The translations under genes and the position numbers were made by a program. A stretch of DNA of 64,000 bases, from positions 509,783 through 573,782 of the forward strand of contig JBAZTH010000002.1 of assembly GCA_041661965.1 (NCBI GenBank), given 5' to 3'. Every line of letters begins with the position of its first letter. Position 1 is the first letter of the stretch. Under the pieces are notes generated by a model. The model was not told the origin of the DNA. It did no database searches and worked only from the letters and a program-made list of their open reading frames with translations. The DNA is from Candidatus Margulisiibacteriota bacterium. GTDB lineage: Bacteria; Margulisbacteria; WOR-1; O2-12-FULL-45-9; XYB2-FULL-48-7. This document shows, piece after piece, positions 1-8,440 of this stretch.

Positions 1-297
1 ATCTCCAGCTACGGAGTCTATTTTGTTTCTGGCATTGATTTCGATGTTTATTACTTTAATGGCTACTGGTGGTCTCCGCGTGGAACCGTCTGGTACAGGG
101 CAACAGCCTATAACGGTCCCTGGGTGATCATTAACCGACGCGTTGTCCCGCCGGTTTTGATCCGGATCCCGGCAAACTATCGGGTTATTTATAAGAGCGT
201 AAAGCCGATCCCTTTTGGCAAGTGGAAGCAGCAATGGAAGCAGAAAGGGAAAGGATACGGTCGGGGAGATAATCAGAAAAAAAGGACGAAGCCTTAA
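1..297 (+). CDS. C-terminal part of an exported hypothetical protein
   Basis: The reading frame is open from the first base of the window to a TAA at 295-297, so the start lies upstream. The visible 98 residues are rich in Tyr and Trp (YYFNGYWWSP, VWYRATAYNGPW), then have a PPVLIRIPANYR stretch and a very basic, glycine-rich tail ending KKRTKP. From memory this resembles small periplasmic proteins of deltaproteobacteria with a YHGYWYRP...WYRA.SYNGPW pattern; their function is unknown. The stop overlaps the stop of the convergent ABC-F gene by 4 bases. Family assignment is tentative. Confidence 0.6.
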   Translation: MSSYGVYFVSGIDFDVYYFNGYWWSPRGTVWYRATAYNGPWVIINRRVVPPVLIRIPANYRVIYKSVKPIPFGKWKQQWKQKGKGYGRGDNQKKRTKP

Positions 298-2087
298 CCC
301 CTAAACGTCAAATTTGCCCGGTCGAAGACATCGAGCTCGGCGATCAGGCTTTCGAGCTCTTTGTAGCCGCTGTCGACCGCTTGTTGGTGCTTATGGGCGG
401 TGATCTGTAATTGTTGAATTTCCGCGCCGCTCTTTTTACCGCCGGCTTGCGCGATCTCGAGATTGACCGCTTCCAGGGCCGCTTCCGCTTCATCGATCCT
501 TTTTTCGACTTCGGCCGTTTTATTAATGATTGTCTGCCGTTGTTTGCTATGGTCGACTTTTTTGGGCTCCTTATGCTTGGCCGTTTTTTTCGCTTTTTTA
601 GGTTCCGATTCCCAGCCGATCTTGTCCAGGAACTCCTGGTAGCGGCCCTCAAAGACAAAAACCTTGTCTTCGTTGAAGATTATCAGGCGATTGGCCAGAT
701 GATGAAGAAACATTTCGCTGTGGGTCACAATGATGACCGCGCCGGGAAACTCGTCGAGAGCCGCGATCATTGAATCACACGATTCGACGTCCAAATGGTT
801 GGTCGGCTCGTCGAGCAAAAGGAGGTTGGTGGGGGAGAGGAGGATCTTCCCCAGCGTGACTCGGCTCTTTTCGCCACCCGAGAGGACCGAAATCTTTTTT
901 AAGGCCAGGTCGCCGGTGAACATCATCGCCCCGCAGGTCTTTCTGATGTCGCTGTATTTCATGTCGGGCCGCAATTGGTGAAGTTCTTCTTCAATGGTCA
1001 GGTTGGGGTTCAGCCGTTCAATGTTAGTTTGGCCGAAATAGCCGATCTTGCAGTCGGGGTGGGGGTTAATCTCCCCGGCTTGCGGCTGGAGTTCGCCGGC
1101 CAGCAGGCGGAGCAAGGTTGATTTCCCCTTGCCGTTCTTACCAATGACGCAGATCCGGTCGTTCTTGCCGATATCGATCGAGAGATCGTTGATCAGAATG
1201 CGGTCGGGGGAATAGCCGAAGGTAATGTTTTCCGCCCGCATTAGATAATTGGCCTCAAATTCGACCGAATTGAAGCGGAAACCGAGTTCAGTTATTTTGA
1301 CCAGCTCTTCCTTCTTCCCCATTTTTTCCAGCGCTTTGATCCGTGATTGGACGAGGCTGGCCCGGGCCGCCTGGGCGCGGAAGCGATTGATAAACTCCAT
1401 CGCTTCCTCCCGTTTCTTTTGTTCTTTCTGGAGGGTCTTGCCGTAGCTCTCTTCTTCCGTGGCGATCTGTTCAAAAAGTTTGGCGGTATCGCCTTCGATC
1501 TTTTTGGTCTTTAGTCGGTGGAGTCCCAAAGTATGGGTCGTGACGCTGTTCATGAAATCGCGGTCGTGGGTAATGAGCATCAGCTCATTGCTCCAGCGCT
1601 GCAGGAATTTCTTGAGCCAGCGGATCGAAATGATATCCAGATAGTTCGTCGGTTCGTCAAGCAAGAGCAAGTGCGGCTCGGCAAGGAGGACCTTGGCCAG
1701 GTTCAGCCTGACCTGGAAGCCGCCGGAAAATTCCGCCGGCGATTTGTCGAACTCGCTTTCCGTAAAGCCGAGGCCGCTTAGGATCTTTTCCGCTTTCCAG
1801 ATCTGGTCCTCTTCGCCGACCGGGAGTCCCAGGCAGGCTTCCTGGAGGACGGTTGGCTCGCTGAAGCGGAGATGTTGTTTAAGGTACCCGACGGTGTAGT
1901 TTTTCGGCAGAGAAATAGTTCCCTCGTCAGGCGCCATTTCTCCCGTAATTAGCTTAAAAAGTGTGGTTTTCCCTGACCCGTTACGACCGACTAAGCCGAT
2001 CCGTTCCCCACTATGGATAGTGAAGCTGATATCATCGAAAAGCTCATGCCCGGCAAAGCCGAGCGATAAATTGTTGATTTGCAGCAT
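294..2087 (-). CDS. ABC-F family ATP-binding protein
   Basis: This is a 597-residue soluble protein with two ABC ATPase domains and no membrane segments, the ABC-F layout (EttA/Uup/ribosome-protection type). The first domain has Walker A GRNGSGKTT near residue 35, signature FSGGFQVR and Walker B LLLLDEPTNYLD. The second has GKNGKGKST near residue 320, LSGGEKSR and LLLLDEPTNHLD. A charged linker sits between them, and the C-terminal 100 residues are a Lys/Glu-rich coiled coil like the Uup C-terminal domain. Family members bind the ribosome E site or DNA; which role applies here cannot be told. The start ATG lies six bases from an extended -10 box, with no Shine-Dalgarno site. Confidence 0.93.
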   Translation of the reverse strand: MLQINNLSLGFAGHELFDDISFTIHSGERIGLVGRNGSGKTTLFKLITGEMAPDEGTISLPKNYTVGYLKQHLRFSEPTVLQEACLGLPVGEEDQIWKAEKILSGLGFTESEFDKSPAEFSGGFQVRLNLAKVLLAEPHLLLLDEPTNYLDIISIRWLKKFLQRWSNELMLITHDRDFMNSVTTHTLGLHRLKTKKIEGDTAKLFEQIATEEESYGKTLQKEQKKREEAMEFINRFRAQAARASLVQSRIKALEKMGKKEELVKITELGFRFNSVEFEANYLMRAENITFGYSPDRILINDLSIDIGKNDRICVIGKNGKGKSTLLRLLAGELQPQAGEINPHPDCKIGYFGQTNIERLNPNLTIEEELHQLRPDMKYSDIRKTCGAMMFTGDLALKKISVLSGGEKSRVTLGKILLSPTNLLLLDEPTNHLDVESCDSMIAALDEFPGAVIIVTHSEMFLHHLANRLIIFNEDKVFVFEGRYQEFLDKIGWESEPKKAKKTAKHKEPKKVDHSKQRQTIINKTAEVEKRIDEAEAALEAVNLEIAQAGGKKSGAEIQQLQITAHKHQQAVDSGYKELESLIAELDVFDRANLTFRG

Positions 2088-2093
2088 TCATTA

Positions 2094-2121
2094 AATATAG
2101 CACACTTTCCCCGATCATCAA
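2094..2121 (-). promoter_or_regulatory. Promoter of the ABC-F gene, leaderless type
   Basis: Read on the minus strand: TTGATG (2121-2116), 16-base spacer, extended -10 TGCTATATT with the hexamer at 2099-2094, then exactly six bases to the ATG at 2087. The predicted transcription start is the first base of the start codon. Confidence 0.6.
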
Positions 2122-2132
2122 ATTTTAGCGGT

Positions 2133-2855
2133 TTAAATTTCCGTGGTCAAACCGATGCGGAGGACGCTCTGGTAACTGCTGTCCGACAACCCTTTTCCGT
2201 AGCCGATGATAAATTGGGTGAAGTCTCCGAGCCAAAAGCGGGCTCCCAGTTGGAAGGTCAGAGGAGAAGGGGTCCCCGAGGTGTCGCCGGCGATTTCGGC
2301 AAAGGCCTCGCCTTGCTCGCCGAAGAGGATCGTCTCCATGGCGGCCGAATAGTAGGTGTAATTGGCCGCCGGCGCCCCTTGCGGCACGCCGACGATCATG
2401 TAGCCGCCGTTTAAATGCATAGTTAGCAGGCCAAGCCCTTTGGTTAAAATAAAAGTGCCGCTGTAATTCGCGTAGCCTGACCCGGTCCCTTGGATCGACG
2501 AGCCGTTTGCCAGTTTGCTTGACAGTTTCAGGCTCAAGCCTTCCGTCCGGCTGAATTGGAGGAGCTTGAATTTGATGTTGAGCGTGGCGTCCTGCAGACC
2601 GGCCGGAGTGGTCAGTGAGGCCGGCAGTTCGGCCCCCGCTTCCAGATTCCCCACGATCCCTCGTTTAATGATGAAAAGAAGCTGTCGTTTTTCACCCCCG
2701 GCAAACTGGAAATTGGAGTAGCCCATTTCCAGGGCGGTCCGGCCGGCCGGCGTTGTTTTGTTATTATCGGTTGCTAGAGGGAAGAGGGCGCCGGCCGACG
2801 AAGCCAGGCCGGCTAGCAGCGCCAAGGCGAAGATTAGGCTAAATAATTTTTTCAT
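2133..2855 (-). CDS. Secreted protein, probable outer-membrane beta-barrel
   Basis: This 240-residue protein has a clear signal peptide (MKKLFSLIFALALLAGLASSAGA). The rest alternates hydrophobic and polar residues with many Gly and aromatic positions, as in a small transmembrane barrel (for example LGARFWLGDFTQFIIGYGKG). The C-terminus is GLTTEI, without the usual terminal Phe. Its start overlaps the end of the upstream DUF1015 gene by 17 bases, so the two are probably co-transcribed and translationally coupled. I do not recognise the family. Confidence 0.75.
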   Translation of the reverse strand: MKKLFSLIFALALLAGLASSAGALFPLATDNNKTTPAGRTALEMGYSNFQFAGGEKRQLLFIIKRGIVGNLEAGAELPASLTTPAGLQDATLNIKFKLLQFSRTEGLSLKLSSKLANGSSIQGTGSGYANYSGTFILTKGLGLLTMHLNGGYMIVGVPQGAPAANYTYYSAAMETILFGEQGEAFAEIAGDTSGTPSPLTFQLGARFWLGDFTQFIIGYGKGLSDSSYQSVLRIGLTTEI

Positions 2856-4176
2856 TATGGTCGAAGTTGAACATGACCAGTCCGGAAAGGAGCTTCGGAA
2901 AGAAAAAAGTCGATTTGTGCGGCATCTTCTCGAAACTGTTAGCGATCTCGATGATCTGCTCGATCTTCACCGGGTTCAGCAGGAAAGCCAGCTGAGCTTT
3001 TTTGTCGTCGACCAGTTTGACCGCTTCTTCGTCTTTTTGAGTGTAGACCAGCTTATCTTCGGTTTCATGGGCGATCCGCAGCACCCGGGAGAAAACGGTA
3101 TAGTGAAGGACGTTGGCGTCCAGCTCTTTCCAGGCTTTCGGCTTGTCTTCTTCGACCAGGTCGTTGACGCTTTGGTCGGCCTTCAGGGTTAAAAGGAGAA
3201 AACGATGGTTTCCGAGATACAGGCCGAAAGCGTGCCCTTTTTCGCCGGCTTTGGCCAGGTCTTTCATCAGTTTTTTTCGGGTCTCGTCGGCGCTCTTTTT
3301 GGTCGCCTGGTAAACGGCAACCTCATAATATTGGCGGAGCTCTTCTTCGAAGCGCGGCTGTTCGAAGAAGGGGATCGGCAGGACCACCCGATGGATCGGC
3401 AGGACGACGAGGCCGGCCCCTTCGAGGGGGGTGAAATACATCATGATATGGTTGTAGGCTTCTTCTTCGGAGAACTTAGTGTTCTTTTTCTTCATTTCGT
3501 CGCGGAAGCGGAGCGCCGCTTCATAGCGGTGGTGGCCGTCGGCGATGTAGATCGCCTTATCTTTCATTTCCTGGATCACTTTATTGATCGCCGGCAGGCG
3601 GTCGACCCGCCAGAGGCGATGGACGGTCCCCAGCTCGTCTTTGGCCTCGACGGTCGGCTGGCGTTTCATGAAGGCTTTGAGCGTTTTAACGACCTTCTCT
3701 TTTTTATCGGAGTAGAGGGTAAAGATCGACTCGAAATTAGCGTTGGCCGCCCGCATTAATTGGAGCCGGTCAAGCTTCGCTTTGGGATAAGTGAACTCAT
3801 GCGGATAAACTTTGCCGCGTCCCACTTCCTCGAGGCGAAGCAAAGCGATAAAACCGACGCGCGAAAAGGTCTTTCCCTGGGCCTTGAACTTTTGTTCGTA
3901 AACGTAGAGGTTTGGCTTGTCGTCCTTAAGCATGATCTTATGACGCAGCCACCCCTGCAGAAAAGCGGAAGCGCGGACGTAGCGATTGTTGTAAATGGTA
4001 TCCGAGGCGAACTCTTTACCCAGGATCAGGCGGATAAAATTAAAATCGCTCCGGCCGTAAAGTTCTTCCTGATACTCGGGACTGATAACGTCGTAAGGAG
4101 GGGCCATGACTTTGGCGAGGTTTTTGAGCTTCTTTTTGTTGTAAATTATCCCGTTGAATGGGAAAATCCTGACCAT
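2839..4176 (-). CDS. DUF1015 family protein
   Basis: The protein has 445 residues from the chosen ATG, beginning MVRIFPFNGIIYNKKK. The features match the DUF1015 family (PF06245): VMAPPYDVISPEYQEELY near the N-terminus, a central YIADGHHRYEAALRFRDE and NHIMMYFTPLEGAGLVVLP. Archaeal members include ADP-dependent free-serine kinases (SerK), so a small-molecule kinase role is possible, but the bacterial members are not characterised. A longer frame starts at 4215, but the ATG at 4176 is ten bases from a good -10 box and begins at the conserved N-terminus. Confidence 0.88.
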   Translation of the reverse strand: MVRIFPFNGIIYNKKKLKNLAKVMAPPYDVISPEYQEELYGRSDFNFIRLILGKEFASDTIYNNRYVRASAFLQGWLRHKIMLKDDKPNLYVYEQKFKAQGKTFSRVGFIALLRLEEVGRGKVYPHEFTYPKAKLDRLQLMRAANANFESIFTLYSDKKEKVVKTLKAFMKRQPTVEAKDELGTVHRLWRVDRLPAINKVIQEMKDKAIYIADGHHRYEAALRFRDEMKKKNTKFSEEEAYNHIMMYFTPLEGAGLVVLPIHRVVLPIPFFEQPRFEEELRQYYEVAVYQATKKSADETRKKLMKDLAKAGEKGHAFGLYLGNHRFLLLTLKADQSVNDLVEEDKPKAWKELDANVLHYTVFSRVLRIAHETEDKLVYTQKDEEAVKLVDDKKAQLAFLLNPVKIEQIIEIANSFEKMPHKSTFFFPKLLSGLVMFNFDHNEKII

Positions 4177-4186
4177 AATTGCGGTA

Positions 4187-4215
4187 ATTGTAACATACTT
4201 TACGGCGAATGCCAA
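4187..4215 (-). promoter_or_regulatory. Promoter of the DUF1015 gene
   Basis: On the minus strand: TTGGCA (4215-4210), 17-base spacer, TACAAT (4192-4187), then ten bases to the ATG. The expected 5' untranslated region is about four bases. It overlaps back to back with the -10 of the divergent gene at 4236. Confidence 0.6.
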
Positions 4216-4221
4216 ATCCGT

Positions 4222-4229
4222 GCTAAAAT
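4222..4229 (+). promoter_or_regulatory. Extended -10 of the small gene at 4236
   Basis: TGCTAAAAT spans 4221-4229, followed by exactly six bases before the ATG at 4236. No good -35 is visible. The layout is the same leaderless one seen at other unit-first genes. Confidence 0.5.
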
Positions 4230-4235
4230 AGGCCT

Positions 4236-4481
4236 ATGGAACCAGCGGAAAAACTGCAAAAAGAGATCCACGGTTTTCTTGAGACTTATAAAACCTTGCC
4301 GCCGGAAGGGCGGGCCAGCTTTGAAGCGGTCATTAATAAGAATTTGCGCGACGCGGACGCAAAGACCGCCGGTTTATACCGCGCTTTGATCAGAGCGGCG
4401 CAGAATAATGCGACTGTTGAGGCCGCGATCGAGGAGCTTCACTTAGCCGCCGGACAGCCTAGCGTTTTCGACCCTCAATAA
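4236..4481 (+). CDS. Small hypothetical protein
   Basis: This 81-residue protein is mostly helical and rich in Ala, Glu and Lys (KLQKEIHGFLETYKTLPPEG, ALIRAAQNNATVEAAIEELH), with no signal peptide or membrane segment. It is divergent from the DUF1015 gene and its end overlaps the convergent parB end by 23 bases. Support for it being real is the extended -10 box at the leaderless distance and a plausible helical composition. I do not recognise it. Confidence 0.6.
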   Translation: MEPAEKLQKEIHGFLETYKTLPPEGRASFEAVINKNLRDADAKTAGLYRALIRAAQNNATVEAAIEELHLAAGQPSVFDPQ

Positions 4482-5328
4482 TATCCAGCACTCTTTCCAA
4501 ATCTTCCCTGGAGAAATAATCGATCTCAATTCGGCCCCGTTCGGGAGAGCCGAAGATCTTAACCTTGGTTGCCAGCCGGTTGGTCAGCTTTTCGATCAGG
4601 GCGTTAAGTTCGGTGTTTTGGGAAAAGGCCCGTTTGCGCGGCGCTTTTTTCCGGTCTTTGGACTGGGTTACCGTTTCGGCATCCCGAACATTCATTTTAT
4701 TCTTGACCATTTGTTTCCAGAGGTCGAGCTGTTTGGCTTCGCTGTCCAAACTTAACAAGGTCCGGGCGTGGCCCATGGCGATCTCGCGCTGGCGCAGGCT
4801 TTCCTTGATCGGTTTGGGGAGGGAGAGAAGTCTGACCATGTTGGCGACCGTCGACCGGCTTTTCCCGACCTTCTTGGAGATGTCTTCCTGGGTCATGCCG
4901 AACTCGGAGGCGAGGCGGGCGTACCCTTCCCCTTCATCCATCGGGTTCAGGTCTTCCCGCTGGAGGTTTTCGATCAAGGCGATCTCCAGCGACTGTTCGT
5001 CGGTGAAGTCCTTGACGATCGAAGGGATAGCGGTGATCCCGGCCATTTTGGCTGCCCGCAGACGGCGCTCGCCGGCGATCAGTTCGTACTTGCCGTTGCG
5101 CATTCGAGTCAGGATCGGTTCAATAACCCCCTGGGCTTTGATGGAATCGGCCAGGTCCTGGAGCAGTTCTTTGTTAAAGTTGGTGCGGGGCTGGCGCGGA
5201 TTGGGGATGACCGAGTTGATGTCGACGTTGATCACGGTCCGACCCCCCATAAAAACCGAACCCTGCGGGATCAAAGCGCCTAATCCTTTGCCTAAACCTC
5301 TTTTTTGCATGTTAGATCCTGTTGTCAT
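4459..5328 (-). CDS. parB: Chromosome-partitioning protein ParB
   Basis: This is a 289-residue ParB/Spo0J-type centromere-binding CTPase. It begins with the family's RGLGKGLGALIP, followed by the ParB nuclease-like fold with NPRQPRTNF, the CTP-binding GERRLRAAKMAG and LIENLQREDLNPMDEGEGY, then a helix-turn-helix (ISKKVGKSRSTVANMVRLL) and a C-terminal dimerisation region. The start overlaps the end of parA by 17 bases and has a strong Shine-Dalgarno site (GGGAGG, six bases before the ATG). No parS-like 16-mer was recognised in the window. Confidence 0.96.
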   Translation of the reverse strand: MTTGSNMQKRGLGKGLGALIPQGSVFMGGRTVINVDINSVIPNPRQPRTNFNKELLQDLADSIKAQGVIEPILTRMRNGKYELIAGERRLRAAKMAGITAIPSIVKDFTDEQSLEIALIENLQREDLNPMDEGEGYARLASEFGMTQEDISKKVGKSRSTVANMVRLLSLPKPIKESLRQREIAMGHARTLLSLDSEAKQLDLWKQMVKNKMNVRDAETVTQSKDRKKAPRKRAFSQNTELNALIEKLTNRLATKVKIFGSPERGRIEIDYFSREDLERVLDIIEGRKR

Positions 5329-6079
5329 CTAAAACCTCCCGACATAAATTTTCATAGGCTTCCGCCCCTTTGCTCCCCGGATCGTAGAACAGGATCGGCT
5401 GGCCGAAGCTCGGCGCTTCCGCCAGGCGGACATTGCGCGGGATGACGGTCTTGAAGACCTTGTTCCCGAAATATTTTCTGGTTTCATCTGCGACCTGCGA
5501 AGAAAGGAGGGTGCGCGGGTCGAACATCGTCAGGACGATGCCGCGGATCTTAAGGGCCGGGTTAAGGTTCTCTCTGACCAGTTCCAGGGTATGGGTCAGT
5601 TGGCTGATCCCTTCCAGGGCGTAATACTCGCACTGGATCGGGATGATCACTTCGTCGGCCGCGGTCAGGGCGTTAACCGTCAGGAGCGAGAGGGAGGGGG
5701 GGCAATCGATGACCAGATAGTCGTAATTGTCCTTAACCATCGCCAAGGCTTCTTTCAGGCGGGTTTCCCGGGGGTCCATCCCGACCAGTTCGACTTCGGC
5801 GCCGGCCAGGCGGGGGGTCGAAGGCAAAACATCAAGATTGGCGATGTTGCTTTTGATAATTGCCTCGCCCGGGTGGACCCCTTCGATCATGACGTTGTAA
5901 AGGCAGAGATTTAAATTGCTGCGGTCGACCCCAAGCCCGGCACTTGCGTTGCTCTGGGCGTCAATATCGACCAGCAGGATTTTTTTGCCGAAGGTTGCCA
6001 GGTATGAGGCCAGGTTTACCGTCGTGGTAGTTTTGCCAACCCCGCCTTTTTGATTGACAACTGCGAAAGCGATCGCCAT
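5312..6079 (-). CDS. parA: Chromosome-partitioning ATPase ParA (Soj)
   Basis: The protein has 255 residues, the usual Soj length. A deviant Walker A KGGVGKTT lies at residues 11-18, VDIDAQSNAS is the switch I region and VIDCPPSLSLLTVNAL the Walker B region. It works with ParB to segregate the chromosome. It sits 12 bases after rsmG, but has its own -10 box inside the end of rsmG. The rsmG-parA-parB order is common in bacteria near the origin, which hints that oriC may lie not far away. Confidence 0.96.
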   Translation of the reverse strand: MAIAFAVVNQKGGVGKTTTTVNLASYLATFGKKILLVDIDAQSNASAGLGVDRSNLNLCLYNVMIEGVHPGEAIIKSNIANLDVLPSTPRLAGAEVELVGMDPRETRLKEALAMVKDNYDYLVIDCPPSLSLLTVNALTAADEVIIPIQCEYYALEGISQLTHTLELVRENLNPALKIRGIVLTMFDPRTLLSSQVADETRKYFGNKVFKTVIPRNVRLAEAPSFGQPILFYDPGSKGAEAYENLCREVLDDNRI

Positions 6080-6085
6080 GAGCGG

Positions 6086-6094
6086 ATTATATCA
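6086..6094 (-). promoter_or_regulatory. Extended -10 of parA, leaderless type
   Basis: On the minus strand TGATATAAT (hexamer 6091-6086) is followed by six bases and then the parA ATG at 6079. No Shine-Dalgarno site precedes the ATG. The -35 region is weak. Confidence 0.6.
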
Positions 6095-6739
6095 CAGGGG
6101 TCTTTTTTTTGCCATGCCGCTGCGACGGGGGTATTTTTCCGGGGTTGGGGTGATTTTGTCGATGAAAACCAGCGAGCGGGAGTCGTATTTATCGACCCGC
6201 TTAAAGCGGCCCCCAAGAAGGGTCAGGGCTGGCTGGGAGGCTTCGATCTCCGGTTCAATGGCTAATTCTTTGTAGGCGACGAACAGTCCGCCGACCTTGA
6301 CGAAGGGGAGGCAGTATTCGGCCAGGGTATTTAGCTCGGCCACGGCCCGGGCGATCGCCAGATCAAAGCGCTCGCGGCGGCCGGCCGTTATTTCTTCCGC
6401 CCGCCCCCAGACCACTTCGACCCCCTTGAGCCCGAGGCGGGCGACCAGCTGTTCCATAAACTCAACTTTTTTCTTGGTCGCCTCAACTAAGGTTAACCGA
6501 ATATCGGGGCGGACGATCTTGAGCGGTATCCCGGGGAAACCGGCGCCGGCGCCGATATCAATGACCGATTCGTGTTTCAGATCGAGGGAATTAAGGAGGA
6601 GGAGCGAGTCGTCGAAATGCTTTTTTCGTATTTCCTCGGGCTCGATTATTGCAGTCAGGTTGAACTTATTGTTCCACTTGATCAATTCATTCAGGTAAAT
6701 ATTAAATTTACCGTCATTTGTCATTTGCTCATTTGACAT
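6092..6739 (-). CDS. rsmG: 16S rRNA (guanine-N7) methyltransferase RsmG (GidB)
   Basis: The protein has 215 residues and methylates G527 of 16S rRNA with S-adenosylmethionine. It has the RsmG N-terminal helix region (NELIKWNNKFNLTAI), the SAM-binding VIDIGAGAGFPGIPLKIV, then LTLVEATKKKVEFME and the conserved RAVAELNTLAEYC. The first ten residues (MSNEQMTNDG) are encoded by a dispersed intergenic-type repeat, so the true start could be internal. No other ATG lies before the conserved region. Confidence 0.94.
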   Translation of the reverse strand: MSNEQMTNDGKFNIYLNELIKWNNKFNLTAIIEPEEIRKKHFDDSLLLLNSLDLKHESVIDIGAGAGFPGIPLKIVRPDIRLTLVEATKKKVEFMEQLVARLGLKGVEVVWGRAEEITAGRRERFDLAIARAVAELNTLAEYCLPFVKVGGLFVAYKELAIEPEIEASQPALTLLGGRFKRVDKYDSRSLVFIDKITPTPEKYPRRSGMAKKRPL

Positions 6740-6748
6740 TGGTCATTT
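6713..6748. repeat. Dispersed CATTTG repeat covering the rsmG start
   Basis: A run of CATTTG units matches the right arm of the inverted repeat before the tmRNA gene (60919-60953) at 29 of 35 positions by hand alignment. Here it supplies the start codon and the first codons of rsmG. Confidence 0.6.
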
Positions 6749-6758
6749 CGCGAAGCGG

Positions 6759-8429
6759 CTAGAACGCTTGGCCGATTGAGAAATGCATGATCCCTTCGCT
6801 GAAAGTGCGGCCGCCGGGTACGCCGTAATCCAGTCGGATCGGGCCGAGCGGCGTGTTGATCCTTATTCCCGGGCCCCAGCCGGAAAGGAAGTCGTTGGTG
6901 TTGGGGGGGTCGTTGCTCCAGGCATTTCCCCAGTCGTAGAAGAAGACCCCCTGGAACATTTCGGAGAAGTTCAGCCGGTACTCGCCGTTCAAAATGATCT
7001 TTAACGTCCCTTTATGGGCTTCGGAAGGATAATAACCGCGAATGGTGTTGGCGCCGCCGGCCCAGTAAAGTTCGCCGATCGGCACGTCGCCTGTTCCGAC
7101 GCCGAAGCCGGTGTGGAAAGCGGCGACCTGGTTTTCAAAGATCGAATAATAATGGTTGAGATCGAGACTGATCTTGGAGAAGGTCGTGTTGTTTCCGGTT
7201 TGCTTGAACCCTTCTTTGAGTTCCAAGGTGTAGTAGCGTCCCTCTTTCGGATTAAGCCAAAAATCTCTGGTGTCGAAGGCGAGAGTGACCGCCAGCGTGT
7301 TGGAAATATAGGCCTCAAAGGTCGAGCCGCCGTAGGGATCGACGTTTTCCCGGCCGAGGGTGAAGGCGATATTGTAGTTCCCGGAGAGCGGTTTGCCGAA
7401 TGAAACGTCCGCTCCGTTATACTGGGCTTGCTGGTCGGCCTGGAAGACGTCGCGGCCGACGGTCAGCCAGCGCCGAAAAGTGAAGGATGTTTTGTCGCCA
7501 AGTTTTTCCGGCCAGAACCAGGGGTTGGTGTATTTGAACTGATAGGAGGAGAGTTGCTGGCCGAGCTGTCCGCGGATCAAAAGGCCCTGGGCGGTCCCCA
7601 TCAGATTGTTGATCGAAAGGTCGACAAAACCGAAGCCCCCTTCGCGCTCACCCCAGCCGCCGCCGAAGTTGATCGTGCTGGTCCGGGTCTCTTTGACCTT
7701 TAACCGGAGAATGATGTTGTCCTTGGCGGTCCCTGGCTCGAAGTTCGGGGTCAATTCCGAGAAAAAGCCAAGGTTGAAAACATTGCGCAGATCTTTCTTG
7801 AGCTGGTCTTCGTTCAGCACCGCGCCCGGCCTGGTCTTGAATTCACGGAGAATAACGTAATCTTTGGTGGTGTCGTTCCCTTCCAGGACGATCGATTCCA
7901 TCCGCCCTTCGATGATCTTAAAAGTCAGGGTCCCGGTCTCCTTGTTGGTGTCGACGTCGGCGATCCGCGAGAGCATGTAGCCCCCTTTTTTGTAGAGAGT
8001 ATTGATTGCCTCGATATCGTCCTGGAGCTTTTTGAAGTTCAAGAGGTTGCCCGGCTTGGTTTGGACCAGCGCCTGAAGCTCGGCCGAGGAATAAACCGAG
8101 TTGCCGTCGAAAACAACGGCGTTGATCTGCGGGTTTTCCACGACGTTGAAAATGATTTTAGTGCCGCCGGCTTTGGCTTCGAACGAGGAAGAGACGTCGG
8201 CGAAATAACCGAGCGCGTAGATCGCTTTCAGGTCGTTCCGGACTTTGTCGTCGGTCAGCGTGCTGCCGGCGCGGCTGAAGATCACGTCGATAATATCTTT
8301 TTCCGGGATGGCCTTGTTGCCCCGGACCTCAATGGCGGAGATCAGCGGGACCAGTTCCACGGCGGCCAGGACGCCGCCGCAGTGCAGGATCATTAAGCCC
8401 AAAATAATACCGGTGAAAACATTTTTCAT
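6759..8429 (-). CDS. bamA: Outer-membrane protein assembly factor BamA (Omp85)
   Basis: The protein has 556 residues from the ATG at 8429, with a signal peptide (MKNVFTGIILGLMILHCGGVLA). Three POTRA domains follow, with landmarks IEVRGNKAIPEKDI, VVFDGNSVYSSAELQ and IVLEGNDTTKDYVILREF. The Omp85 barrel carries NTIRGY and GPIRLDYGVP and ends in a terminal Phe (FSIGQAF). It inserts beta-barrel proteins into the outer membrane. Three POTRAs rather than five recalls the cyanobacterial Omp85 type. The start is set by an AGAGG site eight bases upstream, 11 bases after the tamB stop. A longer in-frame start at 8537 lies inside tamB and is rejected. Confidence 0.95.
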   Translation of the reverse strand: MKNVFTGIILGLMILHCGGVLAAVELVPLISAIEVRGNKAIPEKDIIDVIFSRAGSTLTDDKVRNDLKAIYALGYFADVSSSFEAKAGGTKIIFNVVENPQINAVVFDGNSVYSSAELQALVQTKPGNLLNFKKLQDDIEAINTLYKKGGYMLSRIADVDTNKETGTLTFKIIEGRMESIVLEGNDTTKDYVILREFKTRPGAVLNEDQLKKDLRNVFNLGFFSELTPNFEPGTAKDNIILRLKVKETRTSTINFGGGWGEREGGFGFVDLSINNLMGTAQGLLIRGQLGQQLSSYQFKYTNPWFWPEKLGDKTSFTFRRWLTVGRDVFQADQQAQYNGADVSFGKPLSGNYNIAFTLGRENVDPYGGSTFEAYISNTLAVTLAFDTRDFWLNPKEGRYYTLELKEGFKQTGNNTTFSKISLDLNHYYSIFENQVAAFHTGFGVGTGDVPIGELYWAGGANTIRGYYPSEAHKGTLKIILNGEYRLNFSEMFQGVFFYDWGNAWSNDPPNTNDFLSGWGPGIRINTPLGPIRLDYGVPGGRTFSEGIMHFSIGQAF

Positions 8430-8440
8430 TGAAAACCTCT

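Noticed and set aside
344..1899. Several plus- and minus-strand open frames across the ABC-F gene
   Set aside because: They are antisense or out-of-frame shadows: no ribosome-binding sites, highly skewed composition, and fully covered by a clear two-domain ATPase.
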